A stretch of 64,000 nt of DNA from the NCBI GenBank assembly GCA_048498035.1, contig JBEHYT010000014.1, positions 47,051 through 111,050 of the forward strand, read 5' to 3'. The notes beneath the pieces are model-generated. The model did no database searches and was not told the origin of the DNA. It saw only the letters and a list, made by a program, of their open reading frames with translations. Origin of the DNA: CADEDV01 sp048498035. GTDB lineage: Bacteria > Bacteroidota > Bacteroidia > Chitinophagales > Chitinophagaceae. This document shows positions 41,478-50,796 of this stretch, piece after piece (positions within the stretch are counted from its first letter, which is position 1; each line of letters begins with the position of its first letter). The position numbers and the translations under genes are program-made.

Positions 41478-42719
41478 CTACACTTTTTTTTCTCCCAATA
41501 TGGCGTTGATCCGTGTAATTATCTCCAGGCAGGCGCGGCTGTTGTGATAGGGGCATTTCCAAAATCCCGCCTTTTCTTTTGGAAGAACAGCCTCGTTGGC
41601 ATCAATTCCCCAATACCATTCGCCATTCGTTGTATCCACTAATTTCTTTCGTGTAAAATCCCAACAGCGAATGGATTGGTCAAGAAATAACGGATCGCCT
41701 GACAATTCCCATGCATTGAAAAAGCCCACCATGGCTTCGGCCTGCGGCCACCAATGCTTTTCCCGAATCCAGTGGCCGGTTTGTCTATTTTGCTCATACC
41801 AAAGACCGCCATCCTTGTCAAGGCCATCGCGGGTGGACGCTGCCAGCGTAGCAGCAATTTGGTTGTACGTATTGATCCAGACTTTATCGCCCAGTATCCG
41901 GGCACATTCCTGCAATAGCCATGCGGCTTCGATATCGTGGCCAAAAGAACGATCGGTTTGGTCGCCGCTCCAGTCTGCCTGCATAAACAACCGGAGTTGT
42001 CGCGCATCGGGTTCGAGAATATAACGTTCAAACCAGGCGAGCAAATTACTGATCGCATTTCCCAATGTTGCATCCGGCCATACGGAATACAGGTTGGCAT
42101 ACGCTTCAATAATATGCAGGTGCGTATTCATGGTCTTGGGCGCGTTTTCATCTTTCTCACTCAGGCGAAGATCATCCAGCGCACCCCAGTTCCGCGAAAA
42201 TGCTTCCCAGTAACCGCCATTTGTTTTATCCAGCCCGTATTTTTCCATTGCCGCAGTAACGGCTTTAGCAGTTTCAAGCGCCTCGCTGTTTGCAGTTATT
42301 TTGTAGTATTCTGCAAGTCCGTACACGTAAAAAGCCTGCCCGTATAATTGTTTTTTACCGTCAGCAACGGTTCCGTCGCTGTTCAGTGACCAATACACAC
42401 CTCCATTTTTTTCGTCATAAAAATAATTGCGCAAAAAATTGAAGGCGCGATCTGCAATCTCCCTGTAACCGGGTTTAGCCCGGTGACGGCAGGCTGCGGA
42501 AAAAGTCCATAAGATCCGGCTGTTCAATACAACACCTTTTTCAGCCGCAGGCTGTGGTTGGTTGGAATTATCCAGCGAACCTAAAAACCCGCCGTTGGTT
42601 TCATCCACCATATACTGTTGCCAAAACCCGAGAATACGTTCCCATTCAACTGAAAGTTCATCCCGGTAACGGATCAATCGTTCTTTGATTACAGCTGGTA
42701 TTGGATCAATGGCTTTCAT
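41478..42719 (-). CDS. cellobiose/mannobiose 2-epimerase (AGE family)
   Basis: 413 residues, an (alpha/alpha)6 barrel of the N-acylglucosamine 2-epimerase family. Conserved parts include NSRILWTFSAACR, GVYWSLNSDGTVADGKKQLYGQAFYVYGLAEYY, KTMNTHLHIIEAYANLY, FGHDIEAAWLLQECA and WWPQAEAMVGFFNAW with the active-site His and Trp residues. In Bacteroides mannan loci this enzyme converts 4-O-beta-mannosyl-mannose to mannosyl-glucose. Its overlap by 4 nt with the GH130 gene strongly supports that role. Confidence 0.9.
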   Translation of the reverse strand: MKAIDPIPAVIKERLIRYRDELSVEWERILGFWQQYMVDETNGGFLGSLDNSNQPQPAAEKGVVLNSRILWTFSAACRHRAKPGYREIADRAFNFLRNYFYDEKNGGVYWSLNSDGTVADGKKQLYGQAFYVYGLAEYYKITANSEALETAKAVTAAMEKYGLDKTNGGYWEAFSRNWGALDDLRLSEKDENAPKTMNTHLHIIEAYANLYSVWPDATLGNAISNLLAWFERYILEPDARQLRLFMQADWSGDQTDRSFGHDIEAAWLLQECARILGDKVWINTYNQIAATLAASTRDGLDKDGGLWYEQNRQTGHWIREKHWWPQAEAMVGFFNAWELSGDPLFLDQSIRCWDFTRKKLVDTTNGEWYWGIDANEAVLPKEKAGFWKCPYHNSRACLEIITRINAILGEKKV

Positions 42720-43930
42720 TTTTTCCCGTTAGCTGACTGGGCCGGAACGTCTACCAGGCTTTCTGATTGATTTTTCTGAATCAGATCCAGCAGCGTTTTA
42801 ACAGTTTCCGCAGAAGAGAATCCATCAGGCGCTGTATTCATCATATAGTCAACCAGTTTCTCCACGGTGGTCGTTGCCACGTGCAGTCTTGTGTCGGACG
42901 ATGCATAATAGATAAATACGGTGCCGTCTTCATCCAGGATCCATCCATTGGAGAATACCACGTTAGACACATCGCCAATGCGCTCCTCGCCTTCCGGCGC
43001 TAAAAAATAGCCGGCTGGCTGATGGGTCACTTTTGTCAGATCATTCAGATCCGTCATGAACATATACAGCACATAACGAAGTCCTGCGGCAGTGTTTCGC
43101 ACGCCGTGCGCAAGATGCAACCATCCGTGGGTGGTCTTGATAGGCGCAGGTCCTGCGCCGTTCTTTGCTTCATAAACCGTGTGGTATACTTTCGGGTTAA
43201 TAACAATCTCTTCTTCTATGCGCGCTGCTTCCATGTTATCGCAAAGTCCAAAGCCAATACCACCGCCGGTGCCTGCATTGATAAAGCCATCCTGCGGACG
43301 GGTATAGAACGCATATTTCCCATTTACAAATTCAGGATGTAGCACCACGTTGCGTTGTTGTGGCGACGGTGTTACCAGGTCGGCCAGGCGTTCCCAATCC
43401 ACCAGGTTGCGGGTGCGGGCAATGCCACACTGGGCAACCGCTGCGGATTGATCGGTGCTTGGAGCTTCCGGGTCGCGGCGTTCGGTACAAAACAGGCCGT
43501 AGATCCAGCCGTCTTCATGTTGCACCAGGCGCATATCATAGATGTTCGTATCTGGCACATCTGTTTCCGGCATAACAACGGGAAGATCCCAGAATTTAAA
43601 CTGGTCTATTCCATTCGGGCTTTCGGCCACGGCAAAAAAAGATTTCCGATCGGCTGCTTCCACACGGGCGATGACCAGGTATTTGTCGTCCAGTTTAATG
43701 GCACCTGCATTCAATACTGCGTTGATACCAAACCGCTCCATGAGGAAAGGATTGCTTTCCGGGTTAAGGTCGTAACGCCAGTGCAGCGGTGTGTGTGCTG
43801 CAGTAAGGATCGGGTGTGTGTACCGGTCAACTATTCCGTTTCCGGTTCCTGCAATTTCATTTTTACGGATCAACAGCAGTTCCTGCTCTTTTTCAAGCGC
43901 TGCTAAACGTTCATAGAATTTTCCTCGCAT
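42716..43930 (-). CDS. 4-O-beta-D-mannosyl-D-glucose phosphorylase (GH130)
   Basis: 404 residues, a five-bladed propeller of GH130. Landmarks are NPFLMERFGINAVLNAGAI, LVIARVEAADRKSFFAVAES, PDTNIYDMRLVQHEDGWIYG with the conserved acid Asp, VVLHPEFVNGKYAFYTRPQDGF, and GWLHLAHGVRNTAAGLRYVLY with phosphate-binding residues. It phosphorolyses mannosyl-glucose to mannose-1-phosphate and glucose in the cytoplasm. No signal peptide. It overlaps the epimerase gene and lies 17 nt after the symporter, the same set as in the Bacteroides fragilis mannan pathway. Confidence 0.92.
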   Translation of the reverse strand: MRGKFYERLAALEKEQELLLIRKNEIAGTGNGIVDRYTHPILTAAHTPLHWRYDLNPESNPFLMERFGINAVLNAGAIKLDDKYLVIARVEAADRKSFFAVAESPNGIDQFKFWDLPVVMPETDVPDTNIYDMRLVQHEDGWIYGLFCTERRDPEAPSTDQSAAVAQCGIARTRNLVDWERLADLVTPSPQQRNVVLHPEFVNGKYAFYTRPQDGFINAGTGGGIGFGLCDNMEAARIEEEIVINPKVYHTVYEAKNGAGPAPIKTTHGWLHLAHGVRNTAAGLRYVLYMFMTDLNDLTKVTHQPAGYFLAPEGEERIGDVSNVVFSNGWILDEDGTVFIYYASSDTRLHVATTTVEKLVDYMMNTAPDGFSSAETVKTLLDLIQKNQSESLVDVPAQSANGKK

Positions 43931-43947
43931 ATCGGTTTTTTAATAAA

Positions 43948-45789
43948 TCAATTCTCCAGTTTGTCCCACCAGGTTTTTTTAAGAATAAATATGATTACGG
44001 CCAATATCAAAATAGTGACCAGTAAAGGCAACTTCATCCAAAGCACTACGTACATGGGCAAAATGGTAAGGCAGAGTTGCCCGATGATACCCAGTACAAC
44101 ATTGAACATATCCAGTTTAAACCGCTTATTCCCCTGGAACGAAGGATCTTCCGCCACTACAAGTTTGTGCACGGGTTTCCAGAAACCCCAGGGTTTTACG
44201 GTTGTGTAAAAATGTTTTAACACGGCTTCTTCAGTGGGAGGAGCAGCGTAGGTTCCCACGATACAGCCGATCAGTGAAAGAACAAGTAATAAAGGCCAGT
44301 AGTAAAGATCAAGCCCGGACAGCAGGTTAAACGACTTTAAGATGGCAAGGCCAATGGCCGGAACGATCCCAAACAGCATTCCCCAGAAAAAACCACTGGC
44401 ATTAAACCGCCACCAGTACCACTTGAGCATATTGGCAGCGATATATCCTCCGTACAGCCCGGAAACGATCCACTGCAATACCGTGTTTACATCTTTTACT
44501 ACCAGGCCCAGCAAAATGCCGATGGCCACCACAGCAATACCCGAGAGATAGTTCATCGTCATCACCCTCCGGTTATTGGCAGTTGGATTCACATATTTCA
44601 GGTAGATATCATTAACAATATAAGCTTGTGCAGCGTTGACCGTACCGGAGAACGTCCCCATAAATGCCCCCAGCAATCCCGTCAATACAAGACCCAATAC
44701 CCCAACAGGTAAAAAATTATTCATCGCAGCCGGAAGGATGCGTTCAAAGTCGGTAGCGCCGTCTGCACCCTGCAGGTTTAGTTGGTTGTAATAGAGTAAT
44801 GCCAGTACCGTAAGACCAATTACCAGGGAATAGCGGATGGGTAATAAAATAATGGAAACAAATCCGCTCATTTTAGAAGCTTCTTTGGAAGACCTGGTGG
44901 AAAGGATTTTTTGCATATCATAATTGGGCGCCGGCCCAGCCAGACTTGCGAATAATCCTTTAAACAACATCATCATAAAGAAAATGCCGAAAAGTCCAAA
45001 CCCGTCACTGGCGATCTTCGAATTGGCTGCAGGCACAGACCCGCTCCAATCAAGATTGAGCTTCCAGCCAAAAAATGGTGTATTCCAACCGCCTGGTACA
45101 TTCAGGGAATGTCCCTTCATATGGATCATTGCAATTACGGCTACAGACACGCAGGCAACCGTCATGATCATGTACTTAATAAAATCCCCGAGCACGATAC
45201 TATGCATTCCACCAAGAATGGAATAGAACATAGCGAAGAGCGTGAATATAATTCCGTAAAAATGGGGAACAAAATTAGCAGGAACATGAAAGGGGACATA
45301 CTCTTTTACAACGTCCCATGGAATAAATATTTCAATAAATTTTCCGAGGCCAACAAAACCATACGCCAGGAATCCGAAACAACTGAGCAATGCAAATGCT
45401 ACTACTACACCATGTGAAGAACGAACGCCTTTGCCAATTTTTCCAAAACGGGTGGCCAGCCATTCGGCGCCTGTGGTTGCATTGGACCGGCGTAGCCATT
45501 TGGAGAGAAACATCATCAGGAATACCTGGTTGAACACGGGCCATAGCCAGGGTATCCAAATACTCTTTAATCCATACACGAAACACAATGCCACCATCCA
45601 CATGGTGCCGCTGATATCAAACATATCAGAAGCATCACTCATGCCCAACATATACCAGGGAAGGCTTTTGCCGCCCATCAGGTAGCTGTCTTTATTCTGA
45701 CGGGCACGTTTACGCATATAAAACCCGATCATCACCATACCGGCGAGATAGGAAACAAGGATCAATATGTCTACCAGTTGCAACTTCAT
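43948..45789 (-). CDS. sodium:solute symporter (SSS family)
   Basis: 613 residues with about 13-14 membrane helices. SSS signs are DILILVSYLAGMVMIGFYM at the start, GGKSLPWYMLGMSDASDMFD, GAEWLATRFGKIG and GLLGAFMGTFSGTVNAAQAYIVNDIY. It probably takes up mannobiose or mannosyl-glucose across the inner membrane, supplying the cytoplasmic epimerase and phosphorylase. Its start overlaps the GH26 stop by 4 nt. Confidence 0.9.
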   Translation of the reverse strand: MKLQLVDILILVSYLAGMVMIGFYMRKRARQNKDSYLMGGKSLPWYMLGMSDASDMFDISGTMWMVALCFVYGLKSIWIPWLWPVFNQVFLMMFLSKWLRRSNATTGAEWLATRFGKIGKGVRSSHGVVVAFALLSCFGFLAYGFVGLGKFIEIFIPWDVVKEYVPFHVPANFVPHFYGIIFTLFAMFYSILGGMHSIVLGDFIKYMIMTVACVSVAVIAMIHMKGHSLNVPGGWNTPFFGWKLNLDWSGSVPAANSKIASDGFGLFGIFFMMMLFKGLFASLAGPAPNYDMQKILSTRSSKEASKMSGFVSIILLPIRYSLVIGLTVLALLYYNQLNLQGADGATDFERILPAAMNNFLPVGVLGLVLTGLLGAFMGTFSGTVNAAQAYIVNDIYLKYVNPTANNRRVMTMNYLSGIAVVAIGILLGLVVKDVNTVLQWIVSGLYGGYIAANMLKWYWWRFNASGFFWGMLFGIVPAIGLAILKSFNLLSGLDLYYWPLLLVLSLIGCIVGTYAAPPTEEAVLKHFYTTVKPWGFWKPVHKLVVAEDPSFQGNKRFKLDMFNVVLGIIGQLCLTILPMYVVLWMKLPLLVTILILAVIIFILKKTWWDKLEN

Positions 45790-46919
45790 GGGTGGTGATT
45801 GCTGTAAATTTTAAATTGCTGTACCTGTTTTCCAAACCAGGCTTTGCCGGCATCGTGAAAACTCCGGAAATCCGCTGCCGACTGCTGACCGGGATAGGGA
45901 ACGTAATAATGCATTTTTCCCATAGAGGGCATATATCCTGCATTTCGCCACATCAACACATAACTCACCGGAAGATCTTCCAGTATGGGCGCCAGTACGG
46001 CGGTCCACCACTGCGCATCCGGTACTGCTTCAAACCCGGTTTCGGCAATGGCAAAAAGTTTATTTTTCCGGGCGGCTACCGCAGCACCTGTTTTTACTTC
46101 ATAACGCATGGTGTCGATGAAGCCCTGGCGGGTTTGTCCGGCAAACTGGTATAGATCAAAGCTTAATACATCAGCAAATGCATCGCCGGGATAACGTTCC
46201 AGGAAGGCCGGCTCATCTTCAAAGCCTGCGGTATTATAAACCATCACCAATTGATGCAGCTTCTTTGTTTCCCGAAGATATTTTACCGTGTACTGCCACA
46301 ATTCTTTGAATTGTTCCGGTGAACAGTAGGGATTACACCACCAAAACCAGTTTCCCGTCATTTCATGGAAAGGCCGGAAAAGCACCGGGATGGCTTCTCC
46401 CCTTTTTCCCCGAAGTGAACTAATGAAGGCCGCAACGCGATCCAGCCATTTTGTATAAGTGTCGTGCATGGCCCCACCGGGAAGAATAGCCGCTACGGGG
46501 TTACCGGCCGTATCCCAACTATGACCACCGGTTACAGGATTATCGAGATGCCAGCTAAGCGTTATCACGCCGCCGCGTTGATAGCCCTCCGCGATCCACT
46601 CCCTGATCTTTTTAAAAGGCACATTGTCGATATTATTCGCATGGTCTTTTTCAATACCACTTAAGTCCCAACCATAAAGCGCGGGATAATCGCCGGTTAC
46701 CAGCTTTACGTCACTATTATAAGTAATATGCTTCCATCCAACGCCGTACGCCAGGTCGTCCTGGTGACCAACCAGCGGATGCTTGCCGCCCAGTTCCTGT
46801 AATCCTGCGTAAAGATTACGGGTAGCCGTTGTAGCCTGCGGGTCAGACAACTGCGCCTGGCTCACAAGCGACATTGCCAAAAAAAGACAGGTAATACTAT
46901 AAAAAAGCCGGTGTCTCAT
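45786..46919 (-). CDS. GH26 beta-mannanase
   Basis: 377 residues with a signal peptide (LFYSITCLFLAMSLVSQAQ). The GH26 catalytic domain fills the rest: HLDNPVTGGHSWDTAG, VLFRPFHEMTGNWFWWC with the acid/base Glu, and LFAIAETGFEAVPDAQWW with the nucleophile Glu. It hydrolyses beta-1,4-mannan or mannooligosaccharides to mannobiose. No lipoprotein Cys is seen, so periplasmic. It overlaps both the phosphatase-like gene upstream and the symporter downstream. Confidence 0.93.
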   Translation of the reverse strand: MRHRLFYSITCLFLAMSLVSQAQLSDPQATTATRNLYAGLQELGGKHPLVGHQDDLAYGVGWKHITYNSDVKLVTGDYPALYGWDLSGIEKDHANNIDNVPFKKIREWIAEGYQRGGVITLSWHLDNPVTGGHSWDTAGNPVAAILPGGAMHDTYTKWLDRVAAFISSLRGKRGEAIPVLFRPFHEMTGNWFWWCNPYCSPEQFKELWQYTVKYLRETKKLHQLVMVYNTAGFEDEPAFLERYPGDAFADVLSFDLYQFAGQTRQGFIDTMRYEVKTGAAVAARKNKLFAIAETGFEAVPDAQWWTAVLAPILEDLPVSYVLMWRNAGYMPSMGKMHYYVPYPGQQSAADFRSFHDAGKAWFGKQVQQFKIYSNHHP

Positions 46920-48016
46920 CGTTGCTGCAATTGAGGAGGTAAAACGGCCGATACCGGTTTTCCATTGGGATGTCCATTGTCAAAATGAATTCCCAAAAAC
47001 GCGGCAATAGTTTGTGCAAACTGGTTCTGGTATAGTTGTCCCGGCTGCCGGTGTTCGCCAAGCGGCGCAGTATCAGGACCCATTACGGCAAAGAAAATTT
47101 CATTGGAATGTTCTACTGTGTAGTAATGATGTTGCCAATTGTCGCCGTATCCGCGACCGTGATCTTCCGTGATGATGAGCGTGGTTTGATCTTTATAAAA
47201 CGGATCGCCCTGCAATTGCTTCCACAGGTCAGCGATCATTGCATCGCAATAATGAGCAGCATCCAGGTAAAAATCATATTTACCGCTATGCGCCAGCGCA
47301 TCCGTTTCGATAAAACTCACCTGCAGCACCCGCGGATGATGTTGTTGCAGGTAATCACGTGCCGCGAGATAGGTAATGGCATCCTGGCGTTCCCCAAGTC
47401 CATAATCTTTCGGAAGCCAGTCCTGCAGATCGTTAAGTGCATTTTGCAGTGGCGACAGGTGATCGCCTTTTATTTTATTGAAGCCTGAATTGATGGGCAG
47501 ACCTGAACGTTCTTCATTCAGAATTTTGTGAAACGCATCCCAGGATGTAAATACGGCAACCTTTCCTTTATATGCATCCGTTTTATTGGCGGCTTCCAGG
47601 ACGTTGATATTTGCATTGGCCGGATGGCTGTTTGAATTGACGAGCGTATCCGGGTAGCCCGTAAAAATTTCATTATATCCCGGGTAAGAAAACCAGTAGC
47701 GGTTAGTTACATTCACATTATTACCAACCGTTCTGTTACCAAATACCTGGCCCTTTGTAGCAACCGTGTTCCAGAAAAATGGCATCAGCAAATTGCGACG
47801 CTGTGTCGTGTCTGGTGCCCAGTATTTCCGGATACGCCACGCAGAATCCTGGCTATTGAATTTATTTCCAAAAAGATTGATAGAATCGGCCCCGCCGAAA
47901 ACTTCCTTCCAGCGGTATCCGTCGAACGTAACAATGACCAGGTTCTTTGTTTTAAGCTCCTGGCCATGGCTGGTTCCGGCAATCAATAACAGCAAAATGA
48001 AAAGTCGATATCTCAT
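46916..48016 (-). CDS. alkaline-phosphatase-superfamily hydrolase in the mannan locus
   Basis: 366 residues with a signal peptide (MRYRLFILLLLIAGTSHGQ). Superfamily motifs are visible: LVIVTFDGYRWKEVFGG (first metal Asp), SYPGYNEIFTGYP where the family has a Thr/Ser nucleophile before Pro (here Ser), FIETDALAHSGKYD (Asp and His metal ligands), and TLIITEDHGRGYGDNWQHH (Asp-His pair). This resembles the nucleotide pyrophosphatase/phosphodiesterase branch. Substrate unknown. It overlaps the GH26 start by 4 nt, so it is part of the same transcript; a phosphorylated or otherwise substituted mannan is one possibility. Confidence 0.8.
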   Translation of the reverse strand: MRYRLFILLLLIAGTSHGQELKTKNLVIVTFDGYRWKEVFGGADSINLFGNKFNSQDSAWRIRKYWAPDTTQRRNLLMPFFWNTVATKGQVFGNRTVGNNVNVTNRYWFSYPGYNEIFTGYPDTLVNSNSHPANANINVLEAANKTDAYKGKVAVFTSWDAFHKILNEERSGLPINSGFNKIKGDHLSPLQNALNDLQDWLPKDYGLGERQDAITYLAARDYLQQHHPRVLQVSFIETDALAHSGKYDFYLDAAHYCDAMIADLWKQLQGDPFYKDQTTLIITEDHGRGYGDNWQHHYYTVEHSNEIFFAVMGPDTAPLGEHRQPGQLYQNQFAQTIAAFLGIHFDNGHPNGKPVSAVLPPQLQQR

Positions 48017-48026
48017 CCTTCTTTTT

Positions 48027-48055
48027 TAAAAATGGGGCCGGCTGTTCCCGGCCCC
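48027..48055 (-). terminator. terminator between the TIG lipoprotein and the enzyme genes
   Basis: On the minus strand an 8-bp stem GGGGCCGG / CCGGCCCC (48055-48048 and 48041-48034) with loop GAACAG is followed by CATTTTT. It lies 20 nt after the TIG gene stop and 18 nt before the phosphatase-like gene, so it may separate or reduce transcription of the enzyme genes relative to SusCD. Confidence 0.75.
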
Positions 48056-48075
48056 GACTGAACTGTCTGCTTTGC

Positions 48076-49098
48076 TTAGATGAAACCTACATCATCTATA
48101 TAAATCGTTGAGGCAAGACCACTAAATTCCTGGAAGGTAATTGACGCGATGGTAGCAGGGCTACCTAACTGATTAAGCGGTATCTGGTATTCCGTCCACC
48201 GGCCTTCTGTCAGCAAAATAGTTACCGTGGTGCCGGAAACAATCGTGATCCGCACTTTTTTACCCTCCGTTCCCGGTCCGCCGTAGATAGAGATCTTAAC
48301 GGCAGACATACCGCTGGCATTATATGCCGGCGAATGGGAGAAACGGCATGCGCCAAATCCAACTGTAAAATTATGCTTGATGGCTTTTGCACCTCTTCTT
48401 ACAATACCTGTAAAATTCATATCATAGGTACTTGAGTAGGAAGTATTGGTCCATCCGTTTTGCATCGCATCATCATAGATCAATGACTTGAAACCAAAGG
48501 CCGTTGCTGATACGGCAGTCCCCACCGGAGTTGTAACGTAGATGTATCCATAGGTAACACCTGCGGGCACTTTCACCTTGATCTCTGTCTGCGTTTTTGA
48601 AACAATCGTTGCAGAAGTGGTTTCAAATTTCACATCGGTTACGCCGTTAAAATAATCGCCGGTAATGGTTACAATATCGTCGGGATTGCCTGCCGCAGGA
48701 TCAAAGCCGGTGATAACCGGAGCTGGTTGCAGAATTTTAAAATTCAATGTAGCCGAGCCGTATTTCGTGGTAACGGTGATCGGGTTGTTGATCGGGTCGG
48801 GCAGCGATGTTGGAATTTTAACCGTTACCGTAGTATCGTCAGCATAAAACAGTGAATCCTTCGCAAGAACGCCGTTAAAATCCACTTTGAATGTGGTAGA
48901 CAAATGTGTTCCTTTCAGTACGATCCACTCGCCGAATCCAACCGAGTTAACATCCACGCCGCGTGCGGTTAAAATAGCAGCCGAGGTAAGTGTTGGCGGT
49001 TCATGGCTTTCTTCAACCCTGTCTTTTTTACAGGAACTGAGCAGCACTACTGCCGAAAGCAGCGCTACACCAAGTATGGAAAATCGATTTGCTTTCAT
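48076..49098 (-). CDS. IPT/TIG-domain surface glycan-binding lipoprotein
   Basis: 340 residues. Lipoprotein signal with lipobox LLSSC at the end of an 18-residue hydrophobic stretch, then charged KKDRVEESHEPP. Two IPT/TIG domains follow (GFGEWIVLKGTHLSTTFKVDF; PVITGFDPAAGNPDDIVTITG), then a C-terminal ~140-residue beta domain that may bind glycan (IYGGPGTEGKKVRITI; IYIDDVGF). Position after SusC and SusD marks it as a surface glycan-binding protein of the SusE/SGBP type. It ends just before a terminator. Confidence 0.85.
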   Translation of the reverse strand: MKANRFSILGVALLSAVVLLSSCKKDRVEESHEPPTLTSAAILTARGVDVNSVGFGEWIVLKGTHLSTTFKVDFNGVLAKDSLFYADDTTVTVKIPTSLPDPINNPITVTTKYGSATLNFKILQPAPVITGFDPAAGNPDDIVTITGDYFNGVTDVKFETTSATIVSKTQTEIKVKVPAGVTYGYIYVTTPVGTAVSATAFGFKSLIYDDAMQNGWTNTSYSSTYDMNFTGIVRRGAKAIKHNFTVGFGACRFSHSPAYNASGMSAVKISIYGGPGTEGKKVRITIVSGTTVTILLTEGRWTEYQIPLNQLGSPATIASITFQEFSGLASTIYIDDVGFI

Positions 49099-49151
49099 GA
49101 TTTATAAAATGTCGTTACAGAATATGATGTTGGTTTTTTAATTGGTTGCTG

Positions 49152-50774
49152 TTAATTCCAACCCGGGTTATTTTCGGTAATGGCGGTGTTGGAATTGATT
49201 TCGTTCAGCGGAATAGGCCAAAGCAGGTTACGCTCTGCCCGCAATTTGGAAATATTGTTTTGACCCGAAGTAATTTTATTCATCACCTGCAGGTAAACGC
49301 CCCAGCGCAACAGATCAAAATGGCGCTCGCCTTCCAGCGCAAATTCACGGGCACGTTCTGCCAGCACAAAACTGCGAAAATCCTGCTGCGACATATTCGG
49401 AGTAGCCGCCGTAGCGCTTGCCCTTGTGCGTACTGCATTTAATGCCGTATATGCATCTGTAGACGCAGGGTTTACTTCGTTTTCTGCCTCGGCGTAGATA
49501 AGGTAAACTTCAGAAAAGCGCATCATGGGGAAGAACGCATCGCTGTTGGCAACATTTGGATCCGCCACAGAACTAAACTTGATCACATACGCCTTTTCAT
49601 AGTTCGCCGTCGCATTGTTATTATACGTAATTCCGTTTACCACTTTGTAGAGCGCCGATTGCCATGAAGGATAAAATACGTACGTACCCTGGAGTGTTTG
49701 ATAATTATGCCATACACCGTCCAGTACACGCTTATCGGGATCTTCATAATCACGATAATGATTATTGGTCATCCATACCGCGCCCGTACCAAATGTTGAT
49801 CTGGCATTGAAATAAGCGCAAAGATTATTTACAAAAGCCGTTCCCGAAAGCGATTGAACCTCCCAAAGAAATTCTTTTGAATTTCTTCCGGCGATGCTCC
49901 AGATATCTTTCCAATTAGCTGTAAGCGCATAGTCTCCACTCGTCAATACTTCCTGCGCCTTATCACGCGCAAGAATGAAATACGCTCTTGAATCAAGTCC
50001 TTCAAGTCCTTTTACCACCGTCTTTTGATACGTATAATAGTTATTATCATTGCCACCACGCACCGATACACTTGCATTGGCAAGCGAACCGGAAGCCATA
50101 GTGAGATATGTTTTTGCCAGGAAGGCCTTCGCCAAACCGCGGGTAGCGCGGCCGGCTTCACCGGAGCGGCTGTCGGTAGATGGGAACAACAATGTTTCAG
50201 CCTGCTTAAAATCACTGATGATAGACGCATATACATCTTTCACCGGGGAGCGGGGAACATTTGTTTCGGGATTGTCTACGCTAAGCGCATGCAGGCGCAG
50301 CGGCACGGCGCCATAACCCTGCACCAGTTGAAAGTAAGCCCATCCGCGGAGAAAATAGGCCTCTCCCAATATCCGGCTCTTCATATCCGGTGTGATATCA
50401 GTGATCTGCGCAACTTTTTCCAACACGGTATTCGCGCGGGCGATAATTACGTAGCAACCTACCCATGGTCCATTTACGCCAAAATAAGCCTGCGGGTTTC
50501 CTGCGCCTGTTGTTCCCAGGAACCAGTCGGCACCCGAAACATGATCATCATCAAGGATAGTCATGTTCCAGTAAGGCTGCAGGTATAAGTCATAGGTATA
50601 CAATTCAGCATATACCCCGTTGATCGCCGTCTTGGCATCACTTTCATTTTTGTAAAAGGCCTCCGGCGAAAGGAAGGAATAGGGTTTTTCCGTCAATTGC
50701 TTCTTGCAGGATGAAAAAGACAGCAGCGCCGCAACACCCGCAAGAATGGCCAAAAACGATTTATTTCTTTTCAT
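49152..50774 (-). CDS. susD: SusD/RagB family outer-membrane lipoprotein
   Basis: 540 residues with a lipoprotein signal (FLAILAGVAALLSFSSC). SusD family signs include FLSPEAFYKNESDAKTAINGVYAELY, AYFLRGWAYFQLVQGYGAVPL, and the C-terminal FALEGERHFDLLRWGVYLQ block. It caps the SusC barrel and binds glycan at the cell surface. It lies 22 nt after SusC and 53 nt before the TIG lipoprotein. Confidence 0.95.
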   Translation of the reverse strand: MKRNKSFLAILAGVAALLSFSSCKKQLTEKPYSFLSPEAFYKNESDAKTAINGVYAELYTYDLYLQPYWNMTILDDDHVSGADWFLGTTGAGNPQAYFGVNGPWVGCYVIIARANTVLEKVAQITDITPDMKSRILGEAYFLRGWAYFQLVQGYGAVPLRLHALSVDNPETNVPRSPVKDVYASIISDFKQAETLLFPSTDSRSGEAGRATRGLAKAFLAKTYLTMASGSLANASVSVRGGNDNNYYTYQKTVVKGLEGLDSRAYFILARDKAQEVLTSGDYALTANWKDIWSIAGRNSKEFLWEVQSLSGTAFVNNLCAYFNARSTFGTGAVWMTNNHYRDYEDPDKRVLDGVWHNYQTLQGTYVFYPSWQSALYKVVNGITYNNNATANYEKAYVIKFSSVADPNVANSDAFFPMMRFSEVYLIYAEAENEVNPASTDAYTALNAVRTRASATAATPNMSQQDFRSFVLAERAREFALEGERHFDLLRWGVYLQVMNKITSGQNNISKLRAERNLLWPIPLNEINSNTAITENNPGWN

Positions 50775-50796
50775 ACAACGTTTTTAATCGTTATTA

